Assembly (NCBI GenBank): GCA_023334545.1 | Contig: JAADVB010000279.1 | Coordinates: 1 to 22,023 of the forward strand | Length of the DNA stretch: 22,023 nt | Direction: 5' to 3' | Origin: Salisapilia sapeloensis | Lineage: Eukaryota; Oomycota; Peronosporomycetes; Peronosporales; Salisapiliaceae | Part shown: positions 1 through 8,798 of the stretch, in pieces | Layout: every line of letters starts with the position of its first letter | How positions within the stretch are numbered: the stretch's first letter is position 1 | Position numbers and translations under genes: made by a program | Notes under the pieces: model-generated | Seen by the model: only the letters and a program-made list of their open reading frames with translations | Told to the model about the DNA's origin: nothing | Database searches by the model: none

Positions 1-3000
1 CCTAGTCCAAGTCCTACAACGGTTGTGCCACGGACAGTCGGACCGACACCGAGTCCCAGCCCTACGACAACGTCGCCACCGACATCGCCACCGACCCTTA
101 CGCCAGCGCCTAATCCGACAGCTATCTCGCCGACCGAAGGACCTGTTGGAGGTATGCTAGAAGACGATCCTACGCCCAGTCCAAACCCAACACCAACTCC
201 AACTCCAACAACGACTGCACCAGCAACGGCCTTACCTACTTTGGCTCCGACACAGACACCAACAACAACTGCGCCAGAAACGGTTGAGCCGGCACCCAGT
301 CCGATTGCAACGTCGAATGCGCCGTCCACATCAGAACCAACACGCACGCTAGAGCCTAGTCCGACCGCAACGGAGTCGCCAACAGAAGATCCTGTCGGTG
401 GAATGCTTGAGGATGAACCTACGCCAAGTCCGAACGCAACACCCACGCAAACACCAACAGTTCCTCCAACGGTTGGGCCGACATCGAGTCCAAATCCTAC
501 TACTGCTTTACCACCGACGTTACAACCGACACTGGCACCGAGTCCGACACCAACGACGGCTGCGCCTCCAACGCTTCAACCGACGTTAATTCCTACAACT
601 GCACCGCCAACAGTTCAACCCACTCCGACGCCGACAGCAATTGCCCCATCAACGAATGAGCCAATATCCAGTCCAAGTCCAACGACAACTGCGCCGCAGA
701 CATCTGAGCCTATATTAACGCCAGAGCCTAGTCCGACAGCGACAGTGCCACAGACAGAAGAGCCGGTTGGCGGTATGTTGGAGGATGAACCTACGCCGAG
801 CCCAAATGCAACACCGACACAGCCAACGACTTCACCATCAACGGCCCAACCGACACCAAGTACAAATCCGACTCCATCCACTACAGTGCCACCTATGACT
901 GAACCGACTATGACGCCGATGCCTACGACAACTGCACCACCAACTGATCAACCCCTTCCAACTTCCACACCGGAAACAAGTGCGCCACAGACGGTTGAGC
1001 CAACACCCACACCAGAGCCTAGTCCGACCACAACGGAGCCATCAACAGAAGAACCTGTCGGTGGGATGCTGGAGGATGAACCTGCGCCAAGTCCGAACGC
1101 AACACCCATGCAGCCAACGACTTCACCGTCGACAGTTGAACCGACAGCCAGTCCAACTCCTACAACGACTGCGCCAACAACGATCCAACCGACGTCTACT
1201 CCAACTACGTCACCGGGCACAAGTGCTCCGCCAACTGCTGAGCCGACGCCGACGACAACTGCACCTCCCACGCTTCAGCCAACGTCCAGTCCCGGTCCTA
1301 CGACTAGTGCACGGCCAACAGAAGGTCCTGTAGGAGGCATGCTGGAGGATGAGCCTACACTCAGTCCGAACCCGACGTCGAGTCCTAATGCGACACCGAC
1401 GCCAACGACGACAGTACCAACAACGGTTCAACCATCACTTAGTCCGAGTCCTACTACAACTGCGCCAACGACGACTGCCCCATCATCGATTCAGCCCACA
1501 AGCGGTCCAAATCCGACAACGACTGAACGGCCGATAGATGAGCCTGTGTCGAATCCAACTTTGACACCAGCGCCTGGCCCAACAACGACTGAACAGCCAT
1601 CAAGTCAGCCGACTTTGGTGCCAGCACCTAGTCCGACGGCAGATGAGCCGTCAACAGAAGTACCGGTGGGAGGAATGTTGGAAGATGAGCCTACGCTCTT
1701 TCCAGATATAACTTCGACGCAAGCGCCCAGTCCGGTATCGACTGAGCAGCCATCGAATGAACCAACTTCGACATCGCCATCTACTACAACGGAAACTGAA
1801 CAACCATCCATTACAACCTCAGCACCAGTACCTGATACGACAATGATGGAGCCTGTAATAGATCAGCCTACGCTCAGACCAAATCCTTCGCCTAGTGAAC
1901 CAGCGTTGCCTTCAGAAACACCAAGTACGATGGAACCGACTGTGACGGACATACCAGCAAATTCAGAGCCTTCACCTAGTGCTACAGCTTCGCCCGTTGA
2001 AACTGATGCGCCGGTGGGAAATGCACCTCCATCAACTGGAGGAATACTTGAGGATGAGCCGACAGGTACAAACAGTCCAGACGCAACTAGTGAATCACCA
2101 GTTACAACTTCCCCTGAGCCGACAAGCTCTGCGCCAGTGGACACGCCAATCTCTACACAAGCTCCGAGTACAGATCTTTCCGATGCACCGACAGCCACTG
2201 TGGCCCCTTCTAATCCATCTCCAGCAAACACGCCGGCGCCTGTCAATGGAGAGCCTTCCATTGGACCGACCGATACCCCAGTCAGCACAGACGAAATAGT
2301 TGGTGAAGTACTAGAGGATGAGCCTACACAGTCTCCAGGTCCAGTTGATCCTAATCAAAGTCCTGAACCGGCAGCTACGACTCCAGTAGAGGATGCGATA
2401 ACGCTCACTCCAGAGATTTTCTTCCCTCCAGAAGACACACCGACTCCGTCCTCCGACCGAGATACAACAGATACTCCAGCATTAGCTCCTACGCTTTCTA
2501 CGGATAGAACGCCACCTGCAGGAGTGGAGAATCCAATGACAAACGAAGCATCACAAATTTCTTCTTCCCAAACTGCGGCCAATGGTCCTGGTAATGTACT
2601 GGGGGGTGAACCCGAGATGAATCCAGTAGACCCCGATTCACCTTCACCTCAGAACAGTCCACCGGGCGATGCTTTAGAGCCTACAGTATCACTAGTGGTA
2701 AATGGAGAATCTGGAGCTGACGCAGCTGTAAATGTTCCTACGCGTCCATCGGATCCTTCTAGTCCGAATCCATCGCTAGCCACTTCCACAGCTCCTGGTG
2801 CAGCAAGTCCAGATTCATCGCCAAACCCAAATTCCAATCCCACAACAACAAATGTGGATGGTAATCCAATATCTGAAGACACTAGGGAAGATCGACCGGC
2901 CGGAGGAGTACTGTTAGACGGGCGGACACCCAATACTCCAGAAGACGCATTTTCACTGAATGCAGGTACGCTGGACCTCGATGACTCTCCAAATCATTCC

Positions 3001-4956
3001 GTGAGGTCAGACGCCTTGAATTCCAAGTCTCTGACTGATGCTGAAAAGATGCCATCGGATTTACCGGAGAGCACTATTGTAAATGGTGACAAGACAGACT
3101 TGCCTACTCTAAAGCCAAGAGGGGCATCTGATGATGACACAAAGGACAATGGCGGAAACGTCCAGACTAGGAGTGACATACCCGTTCCAACCGCAAAGCC
3201 AAATAGCGTGATGAAGGATAAAGGCTCAGAGGAGACTAAGAGAGAAAAGAAAGATCCAACAGGTCTGGATACGATTGTGGAAGGTGGTACTAGCAACCGA
3301 GACCATCTAGACAACGCCATACTTTCAAACGAGAGAAACAACACACTTCCAATGGACGTATCGCATGAGCCTGGTAAGACAGCAAAGGATACTGAAAATG
3401 AACCATTTCCTGCAAGCGGTAGTCGAGACTTGTCGGACAGCAGAAGTAGTCGTTCAGGTATGGATTTCCCGGTAGTGGAAACTTCACCAGTGGGAGGTCG
3501 CATTTCCTTTCAAGAGTCGATTGCCCAATTCAACACCCTAACGGATGAAGTTCGAAAAGCTGCAAGCAAGTCGACCAATATGCTCATTGCTTCCGCAGTC
3601 GCTGGTAACATTGCCTGCACTGTGATTTCCACGACTATCACAAGTGCAACTGAAGTACTCATTCCGGTCTCCCACGGCGTCCTGCTTACAATCAACAGTC
3701 CTGCGCTGGTCGCCGATCTTCCCACTGCCGACCCATCTACTCTGGTGATGCTCATCGGGTATCTTCAGTTCGTCGCCAGTAGCAGTCAAATGACTTTGCC
3801 TCAGGCACCGTCCATACTTTTTGAATTCACAGACTCTTTGGGGTGGACGAACTTGCAACCGAATGGAAGGAAGGGCACGATGGAAAACGTGACATCTGAA
3901 AATGTTGACAACTTTACAGTCGAAGACGGAGACATCATCTCCGGCGTACTTGCATATGCGGAACGAGTTGGTATTGAACCGGATGAGCTGTTTCCCAAAA
4001 CAGCCATCGTCTTTTTGATCATCGTTGGCTCTGTTGCAGCTGCTGTCGCATCCATCTACTCTATCATTCGACTCGTGGCGAAAAAGAGGTTGGAGATGGT
4101 CGTCCAACGCATTAACGATCTCCCACGCGCCAAGCTTCTACTTCGGCTGCTCACTCAAAGCTGCTTGTCAATTTGTCTTATGAGCGAGTATGCTCTCAGC
4201 ATGACAAGCTCGTTTCAGCTTCGGTACAACGAGACGCATCCAGGGAACGAAAGTCCGTCTTCCTTTGCCTTTGCGACCGTTCTGCTCATCGGGTTCTGCT
4301 TCGGTCTGATTTTGCTTGGTGTGATCAAGATCTGGAACAAGAGTGAAGAGAAGCTGAACGACCCGGACTTTAAGTTCGCATGGGGAGCATACTACCAGTA
4401 CTACCACTATCATCAGCGCTACTTTTTCGTTGCTAAAATGGGCGCCGAGATCTTCTCCGGTATAATCATCGGTCTTGTCAGCGATGTACCATCGCAATTG
4501 ACATTGCTCATGACAGTACAGCTTGGCATGTTTTTGTACACTGTTGAAAACGAGCCGTACTCGGTGGTCTTCCAGAACGTCTGTGCCTCTATTGCATTTG
4601 TGATGAAGATGCTCACGTATGCGCTAATCAGCCAATTTCTGGCCGTGAGTGACGGAGTGGTGGACGAAGGCGTTGGAGACTTTGTCGCCACACTCGTCAT
4701 CTTCCTCCAAGTAGGCCTGCTTCTGCTCTTTAACTCGAGGCAATTGTACGTCCTGTATAAACAGATGAGGTACATTTGGATGCTTCGGAAGGAGCAACGT
4801 AAGCGACCTCAAGAGCCGAATCGGAGTGGTAATCGGGTAATGACGACAGATTCAGTGGAAGAGACTGACGAGCACATGCATGAGCGCACGCCCCCTACGA
4901 CCTTCAACCTACTCGAAAGCGAACGACGTGATACGGCGGAAACACCACATTTTTAG
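1..4956 (+). CDS. Giant mucin-like surface protein with multi-pass membrane C-terminus (5' partial)
   Basis: The frame is open from the first base without an ATG, so the gene begins upstream; 1651 residues are visible. Residues 1 to about 850 are almost entirely Pro, Thr, Ser and Ala, as in heavily O-glycosylated mucin-like ectodomains. They are interrupted by a recurring acidic motif, VGGMLEDEPTPSPN, that becomes more degenerate downstream. Residues of about 850-1180 form an acidic, Ser/Asp/Lys-rich linker. The last roughly 460 residues hold about seven hydrophobic segments, near 1333-1356, 1376-1398, 1421-1443, 1474-1496, 1499-1517, 1521-1545 and 1561-1582, with a weaker one near 1190-1215, followed by a charged tail. 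An Asn-glycosylation-rich loop lies between about 1290 and 1325. The membrane part has the look of fungal TRP/flavin-carrier (Flc) domains, but this was judged by pattern only. A plasma-membrane or cell-surface role (adhesion, wall or mechanical sensing) is inferred. It ends 46 bp from the convergent dynamitin stop. Confidence 0.85.
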   Translation, partial: PSPSPTTVVPRTVGPTPSPSPTTTSPPTSPPTLTPAPNPTAISPTEGPVGGMLEDDPTPSPNPTPTPTPTTTAPATALPTLAPTQTPTTTAPETVEPAPSPIATSNAPSTSEPTRTLEPSPTATESPTEDPVGGMLEDEPTPSPNATPTQTPTVPPTVGPTSSPNPTTALPPTLQPTLAPSPTPTTAAPPTLQPTLIPTTAPPTVQPTPTPTAIAPSTNEPISSPSPTTTAPQTSEPILTPEPSPTATVPQTEEPVGGMLEDEPTPSPNATPTQPTTSPSTAQPTPSTNPTPSTTVPPMTEPTMTPMPTTTAPPTDQPLPTSTPETSAPQTVEPTPTPEPSPTTTEPSTEEPVGGMLEDEPAPSPNATPMQPTTSPSTVEPTASPTPTTTAPTTIQPTSTPTTSPGTSAPPTAEPTPTTTAPPTLQPTSSPGPTTSARPTEGPVGGMLEDEPTLSPNPTSSPNATPTPTTTVPTTVQPSLSPSPTTTAPTTTAPSSIQPTSGPNPTTTERPIDEPVSNPTLTPAPGPTTTEQPSSQPTLVPAPSPTADEPSTEVPVGGMLEDEPTLFPDITSTQAPSPVSTEQPSNEPTSTSPSTTTETEQPSITTSAPVPDTTMMEPVIDQPTLRPNPSPSEPALPSETPSTMEPTVTDIPANSEPSPSATASPVETDAPVGNAPPSTGGILEDEPTGTNSPDATSESPVTTSPEPTSSAPVDTPISTQAPSTDLSDAPTATVAPSNPSPANTPAPVNGEPSIGPTDTPVSTDEIVGEVLEDEPTQSPGPVDPNQSPEPAATTPVEDAITLTPEIFFPPEDTPTPSSDRDTTDTPALAPTLSTDRTPPAGVENPMTNEASQISSSQTAANGPGNVLGGEPEMNPVDPDSPSPQNSPPGDALEPTVSLVVNGESGADAAVNVPTRPSDPSSPNPSLATSTAPGAASPDSSPNPNSNPTTTNVDGNPISEDTREDRPAGGVLLDGRTPNTPEDAFSLNAGTLDLDDSPNHSVRSDALNSKSLTDAEKMPSDLPESTIVNGDKTDLPTLKPRGASDDDTKDNGGNVQTRSDIPVPTAKPNSVMKDKGSEETKREKKDPTGLDTIVEGGTSNRDHLDNAILSNERNNTLPMDVSHEPGKTAKDTENEPFPASGSRDLSDSRSSRSGMDFPVVETSPVGGRISFQESIAQFNTLTDEVRKAASKSTNMLIASAVAGNIACTVISTTITSATEVLIPVSHGVLLTINSPALVADLPTADPSTLVMLIGYLQFVASSSQMTLPQAPSILFEFTDSLGWTNLQPNGRKGTMENVTSENVDNFTVEDGDIISGVLAYAERVGIEPDELFPKTAIVFLIIVGSVAAAVASIYSIIRLVAKKRLEMVVQRINDLPRAKLLLRLLTQSCLSICLMSEYALSMTSSFQLRYNETHPGNESPSSFAFATVLLIGFCFGLILLGVIKIWNKSEEKLNDPDFKFAWGAYYQYYHYHQRYFFVAKMGAEIFSGIIIGLVSDVPSQLTLLMTVQLGMFLYTVENEPYSVVFQNVCASIAFVMKMLTYALISQFLAVSDGVVDEGVGDFVATLVIFLQVGLLLLFNSRQLYVLYKQMRYIWMLRKEQRKRPQEPNRSGNRVMTTDSVEETDEHMHERTPPTTFNLLESERRDTAETPHF
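142..2930 (+). repeat. Ten copies of a degenerate GG(M/I/V)LEDEPT coding repeat
   Basis: Within the mucin-like region a motif encoding VGGMLEDEPT recurs with starts at 142, 391, 763, 1054, 1327 and 1663. Weaker copies lie near 2038 (GGILEDEPT), 2299 (VGEVLEDEPT), 2590 (GNVLGGEP) and 2899 (GGVLLDGRT). Spacing is roughly 250-370 bp. The first six copies are nearly identical in protein, and the later ones decay progressively. The spacers are Pro-Thr-Thr/Ala-Pro low-complexity runs. Synonymous codons differ between copies (for example atgctagaagac versus atgcttgaggat), so protein-level conservation exceeds DNA identity. Confidence 0.85.
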
Positions 4957-5002
4957 ACACACAATCAGATCTAGTAAAGTTGAATTTTGCACTTGAACAT
5001 AG

Positions 5003-6403
5003 CTACGAATCGTTTAGGAGAGCCGACATGCGCTTGTCCAGATGCTCCAAATTCTTTTCAAACCGCTCGATGTTCTCATCCAGACTCGACTCGACCTAGT
5101 GAGCGTTTTAGCAATTGTTCAGCTTTTCCAGCAGATAATGGTAGCATACCTTTTCCAACATGGACTTGTCATCCTCAAGTAAAGACGAGATGCTTTCCTG
5201 TTCACTCTCCATTTTTTGGATTCTATCCACAATATCAATGCTTCCATCGTGAGCGTCCTTTAGGCTCATTAATCTATCCATTAAAGCCGGAACGGTGTGC
5301 ATCGTTTCCTCCAGATCCTTGATCTTAGCAAATGTTTCTCTCAGCTGCCGCTTCTCTTCTGTCGATTCTAACGCATTTCTTACTCCCTCCGACTCTTTCA
5401 TTTTCTCAAGCATGGAGAACTCGTGGTTCAATGCCGTTGTACGAGTCTTGATGGCGTCCAGACTTTGCGTATCCATCAACTCCACTTTCGATTCCAATGC
5501 CTTTAACTGGGAATATGCATCGCCTTTTAACGGCATATTGCTCGGGTCAGATGTACATCCTAGGGCTTTTTCGAGAGACTCGATGCGGCGTTCCAGTGCA
5601 ATTGTTCGAGCTTGGGTGTTTGCGTCCACCTCTTTCACCTCACCAGAGCTGTATATCTCGTAAACGATATTGGCCTTTTGGTCAGTCTTCACTTCCCCAG
5701 TTCTTGCGTCTCTTGCCTTTTGAATGTGGTCAAAGAATCGACTCGTCAATTGTCTCTGAGCGGACAGAACCGCTCCCATGTTGCTACCGTCTTGGTGTGA
5801 CGCCAAGTACGGTTGATACGAGCTGCTCTCCTGCATGCTCTTGAGTGTCGCCTGGAGCGTTTCAAGACCCTGCAAGATCTCTTTGTTCTCAACTCCCTGG
5901 GCTGCATTAGGATGAGTACTCTTGGTATTTTGTAGCGATAAAAGTTCTAAATCGGCTTGCAGTTCCTGTACTTCACTCGACAGACGCGTGAACTTTGCCA
6001 AAGGACTTTCAAACTCGCTTGCAGCATAGTTCGTCGAAGATACAGTGCTGGTCGTCTCGTACTCGCTTCGTGAAGGCTCTACCACATTCTGTTAGTTTCA
6101 GTACTATTGCTTCAATCATGGGAAATAGACGCACTATAGACTTTGCCCATGAAAACCTCAAAAGCCCGACTAGCAGCGACGTTAGACGCGTCAATCTCGT
6201 TCTATTTGGTACCACTCAGATACAATATCCTAGGAAAAGATATGCCACTATCGTACCTCAAAAGGAGCCTGAGGAGAAGATTCGCTCATGTGTGGTCCTA
6301 TCTCTCCAGCTCTACCATAATCAGACACCCCTCTAGACCGCACTGGACCGTACGGTTGGAACGTAGCGTCCGTATCCGGCGTCTCAAAGACCTCTTCGCT
6401 CAT
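5003..6403 (-). CDS. DCTN2: Dynactin subunit 2 (dynamitin/p50), three exons
   Basis: Dynamitin is the coiled-coil shoulder subunit of dynactin, the adaptor for dynein on microtubules. Reconstructed exons are 6403-6257 (49 codons), 6088-5150 (313 codons) and 5095-5003 (30 codons plus stop), giving 392 residues against about 400 in animals. The introns are 168 nt (6256-6089) and 54 nt (5149-5096); both start GTA, end AG and lie in phase 0. Exon 1 carries the N-terminal VFETPD signature (residues 5-10) that matches the VYETPD-type start of the family. Exon 2 starts NVVEPSRSEYE, then has a KFTRLSSEVQELQADLE block typical of the family and a helical, heptad-rich body. Exon 3 ends DENIERFEKNLEHLDKRMSALL, matching the conserved C-terminal helix. 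Without the last splice the frame runs into a short unrelated tail, which supports the intron. The ATG at 6403 is the first in the exon 1 frame next to the conserved N-terminus. Confidence 0.88.
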
Positions 6404-6413
6404 TTTATCACTT
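6398..6413 (+). promoter_or_regulatory. Candidate oomycete Inr for the PLD gene, overlapping the dynamitin start codon
   Basis: GCTCATTTTATCACTT on the plus strand matches the first ten positions of the known oomycete core promoter consensus GCTCATTYYNCAWTTT; the FPR half fits poorly. It lies about 90 bp before the PLD ATG at 6489. Its CAT is the reverse complement of the dynamitin ATG (6403-6401), so if it is used, the PLD transcript would start inside dynamitin exon 1. Because the bases are also coding on the other strand, the match may be fortuitous. Confidence 0.35.
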
Positions 6414-6488
6414 GTTGTCAAGCAAAGCTATCTTCTGAAGTAGCGTTAAGGTACACGGAATCTTAGTTACTACTTCAGCCGGGAGATC

Positions 6489-8108
6489 ATGATGCGAAGT
6501 CAGGATACTCGGCATCACTTGCCGGCACTGTTCCTCCAGCTTTGCTTTGCATTTTCCGTCCTTCTTCTGCTTCTCTACATTCCTCATATGCCTATAAACA
6601 GTACAGAGAAGCTTCATGTTCGAGAAAATGTACATACTGCCGAGGTGGAGACAATCGTCTCGACTGGAGATATTACGCTAGTGGAATCTCTTCCGGTGGG
6701 CAACTTTTCTCTCCAGTCCAGTCTTCCAATGACACATGAAGTGCTTACTTCCCATGTTCATAATGCAACCAAGAGCATCGATATCAGCGCCATGTACTGG
6801 AATCTTCTTGGTGATTTGGACCGACAGATTTACAGCGACGACGAGATGCACGAACTTGGTGCTGATCGAGGCACAGACCTTTGGAATGCTCTCTATCACG
6901 CTCTCCAACGAGGTGTAGAGGTGCGAATTCTGACTGCCAAAGAGAAGATTGGTGAAAATAACATGGGATCCGATCTTCCTGTCGAAGTACAGAAACTACT
7001 CAGTGCTTTTCCTCAAAAGCTTCAAGTGCATACGTGGAGTGGAGAAGAGTGGTACGGTGGTGGCATTCTTCATCAAAAGATCTGGATATTTGATACTTCA
7101 CATGTCTACATCGGCAGTGCGAATAACGACTGGAAATCTCTAGCCCAAGTGATGGAGATGGGCGTTTTGTTTGAAAACTTGGCAGAAAACTCTCCTGCCC
7201 TGATGGACATCCTTCGTCTTTTTGACTTGTGGTGGATGTGGGGTACGCCGTACAAGTCCGACGGTCACGATGTCTATACTCCACCTTCGGCCATGAACAC
7301 AAAAACGAAGATGTACTATTCAAATGCATTCCAGAGCAGGCTGCAAGTGCCATCCTGGTCGCTGTATCTGCCAGAGTCGGAGCGAACTACCGACCCTTTT
7401 GTCAAGGCCAATCTGTCTGCGATTGGGAATGCAGATAACCAAATACCGATAGACTTGGAGTCTAGTCGTGCCGACACGAATGGTTCATCCAGTATGTTTC
7501 TTTCGGCAGCACCATTGGAAGCCACGGCAGGTCATTCTCGTACATTTGACGAAGACGCACTCGTATACACGATCCATTCGGCAGAGAAGCATCTAAGCTT
7601 GAGTGTAATGGACTTCGACCCTTTTTCTCAGTACCAACTGGCCACACATCGAGCTCCAATTCACTGGCCAGCGCTCACAGACGCTATCTTGGCTGGCGTC
7701 TACGCCAAGAGAAATGTTCGGTATCGACTACTCATTAGCCATTGGGCTCACTCTAGACCACTCATGTGGGAGGCTTTGATCCAACTGCAGCGACAAGCAG
7801 ATATGTGTCTCGAGATGTTCCCAAAGTGTACGTCGACGCTCGAGATTCGACAGATGAAGGTGCCTGGATGGGATCAAACAACCATAAGATCGAGGAAAGA
7901 TACGTGGCCATCATTTTCAAGGGTGAATCATGCGAAATTTATTGTGAGTGATCAGCGAGCGAACATTGGCACGAGTAACATGCTGTGGGGGTACTTCTAT
8001 ACGACTGCAGGCATGAGCGTGAATACGAATCACGAGCGCACGAGAGCCCATTTGGACGAAGTGTTCGAACGAAACTGGAATTCACCGTTTGCTACACCTC
8101 TCGAGTAG
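6489..8108 (+). CDS. PLD3-type phospholipase D family protein, type II membrane anchored
   Basis: The 539-residue protein has a short N-terminus, one hydrophobic segment (about residues 11-33) fitting a signal anchor, and a lumenal two-lobe PLD fold. Both HKD motifs are intact: HQKIWIFD at 195-202, followed by IGSANNDWKSL, and HAKFIVSD at 481-488, followed by IGTSN. The GSAN-DW-SL and RVNH-K...GTSN contexts, the LISHWAHSRP segment before motif 2 and the NWNSPFA C-terminus match the animal PLD3/PLD4 group rather than PX/PH phospholipase D. Members of that group are endolysosomal; PLD3/PLD4 of animals act as 5' exonucleases and in lipid transphosphatidylation. Which reaction applies here cannot be told. 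Phytophthora is known for expanded PLD families including small secreted types. The first of two adjacent ATGs is used. The gene is head-to-head with dynamitin, with 85 bp between start codons, so they must share regulatory DNA. Confidence 0.9.
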   Translation: MMRSQDTRHHLPALFLQLCFAFSVLLLLLYIPHMPINSTEKLHVRENVHTAEVETIVSTGDITLVESLPVGNFSLQSSLPMTHEVLTSHVHNATKSIDISAMYWNLLGDLDRQIYSDDEMHELGADRGTDLWNALYHALQRGVEVRILTAKEKIGENNMGSDLPVEVQKLLSAFPQKLQVHTWSGEEWYGGGILHQKIWIFDTSHVYIGSANNDWKSLAQVMEMGVLFENLAENSPALMDILRLFDLWWMWGTPYKSDGHDVYTPPSAMNTKTKMYYSNAFQSRLQVPSWSLYLPESERTTDPFVKANLSAIGNADNQIPIDLESSRADTNGSSSMFLSAAPLEATAGHSRTFDEDALVYTIHSAEKHLSLSVMDFDPFSQYQLATHRAPIHWPALTDAILAGVYAKRNVRYRLLISHWAHSRPLMWEALIQLQRQADMCLEMFPKCTSTLEIRQMKVPGWDQTTIRSRKDTWPSFSRVNHAKFIVSDQRANIGTSNMLWGYFYTTAGMSVNTNHERTRAHLDEVFERNWNSPFATPLE

Positions 8109-8798
8109 ATACTGTTAACTTTCAAGAAATACAGCGATACCATGTGTATGAATTATCGTTATTGGAGTGCGCAGGCCAGTTACTAGCTCTTACTGGTCTA
8201 TAGAATCTGGGTTTTAATATTAAGCTACTTTTGACGACTGTAGTCGCAAGTCATTCATCTTTAACTTAATGGTTGCATTCATCAAGCTTAGATGCAGTAC
8301 CAGATCCAGTAACGTCAGCATCGCTGCTGTTTGTATATCCGTAACCTTTCAGCGTTTATGCTGAATAGTTTTGTTATGTATATAAATCTGCATCAAACGC
8401 CCAGGTTAATGGCGATTGCTATAAGCAAACTTGATAGCCTCATTCAATGCAGACGTCCTATCGTGAGAAAACTATAAAAGACTTTGTGAGAGTGATAAAT
8501 CCAAGGCATTAACATTTTGGCTGTCCGATTGCTGGATGGAGGAGACGCGTATTTAAGGTAGTAAAGCAGGCTGATTGAGGTTTCCAAACGTATTATCAGT
8601 TATCAAACTAGCCTCCTTTTCTCTTCCTAGTAAATCTGTTTCTGATATAATCGCATGCTAAGCTTTAATCATTTTCTCATTTACCGTCGCATGCATAATT
8701 TGTTCCGTCTGAACTTATAAAAGCAAGGAATACAAAATAAAAGAATGTGCTACTGCGTCATGTCATTTATCTTTATACCCCACTCCATCATCAGAATC
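8109..8798. other. Intergenic between convergent PLD and CFAP221 genes; no gene seen
   Basis: This is AT-rich, with stops in all frames, several AATAAA-like strings near 8380-8400 and 8735-8745, and no recognisable exon, RNA gene or repeat. It should contain the 3' UTRs of both neighbours. Confidence 0.6.

Noticed and set aside
1-25. A start codon at 25 (GTG) for the large surface protein
   Set aside because: The frame is open from base 1 with the same Pro/Thr composition and there is no ATG or signal peptide; the real start lies outside the window.
615-2933. Long minus-strand Gly/Val-rich frames opposite the mucin-like region
   Set aside because: They are reverse shadows of Pro/Thr codons and have no independent coding character.
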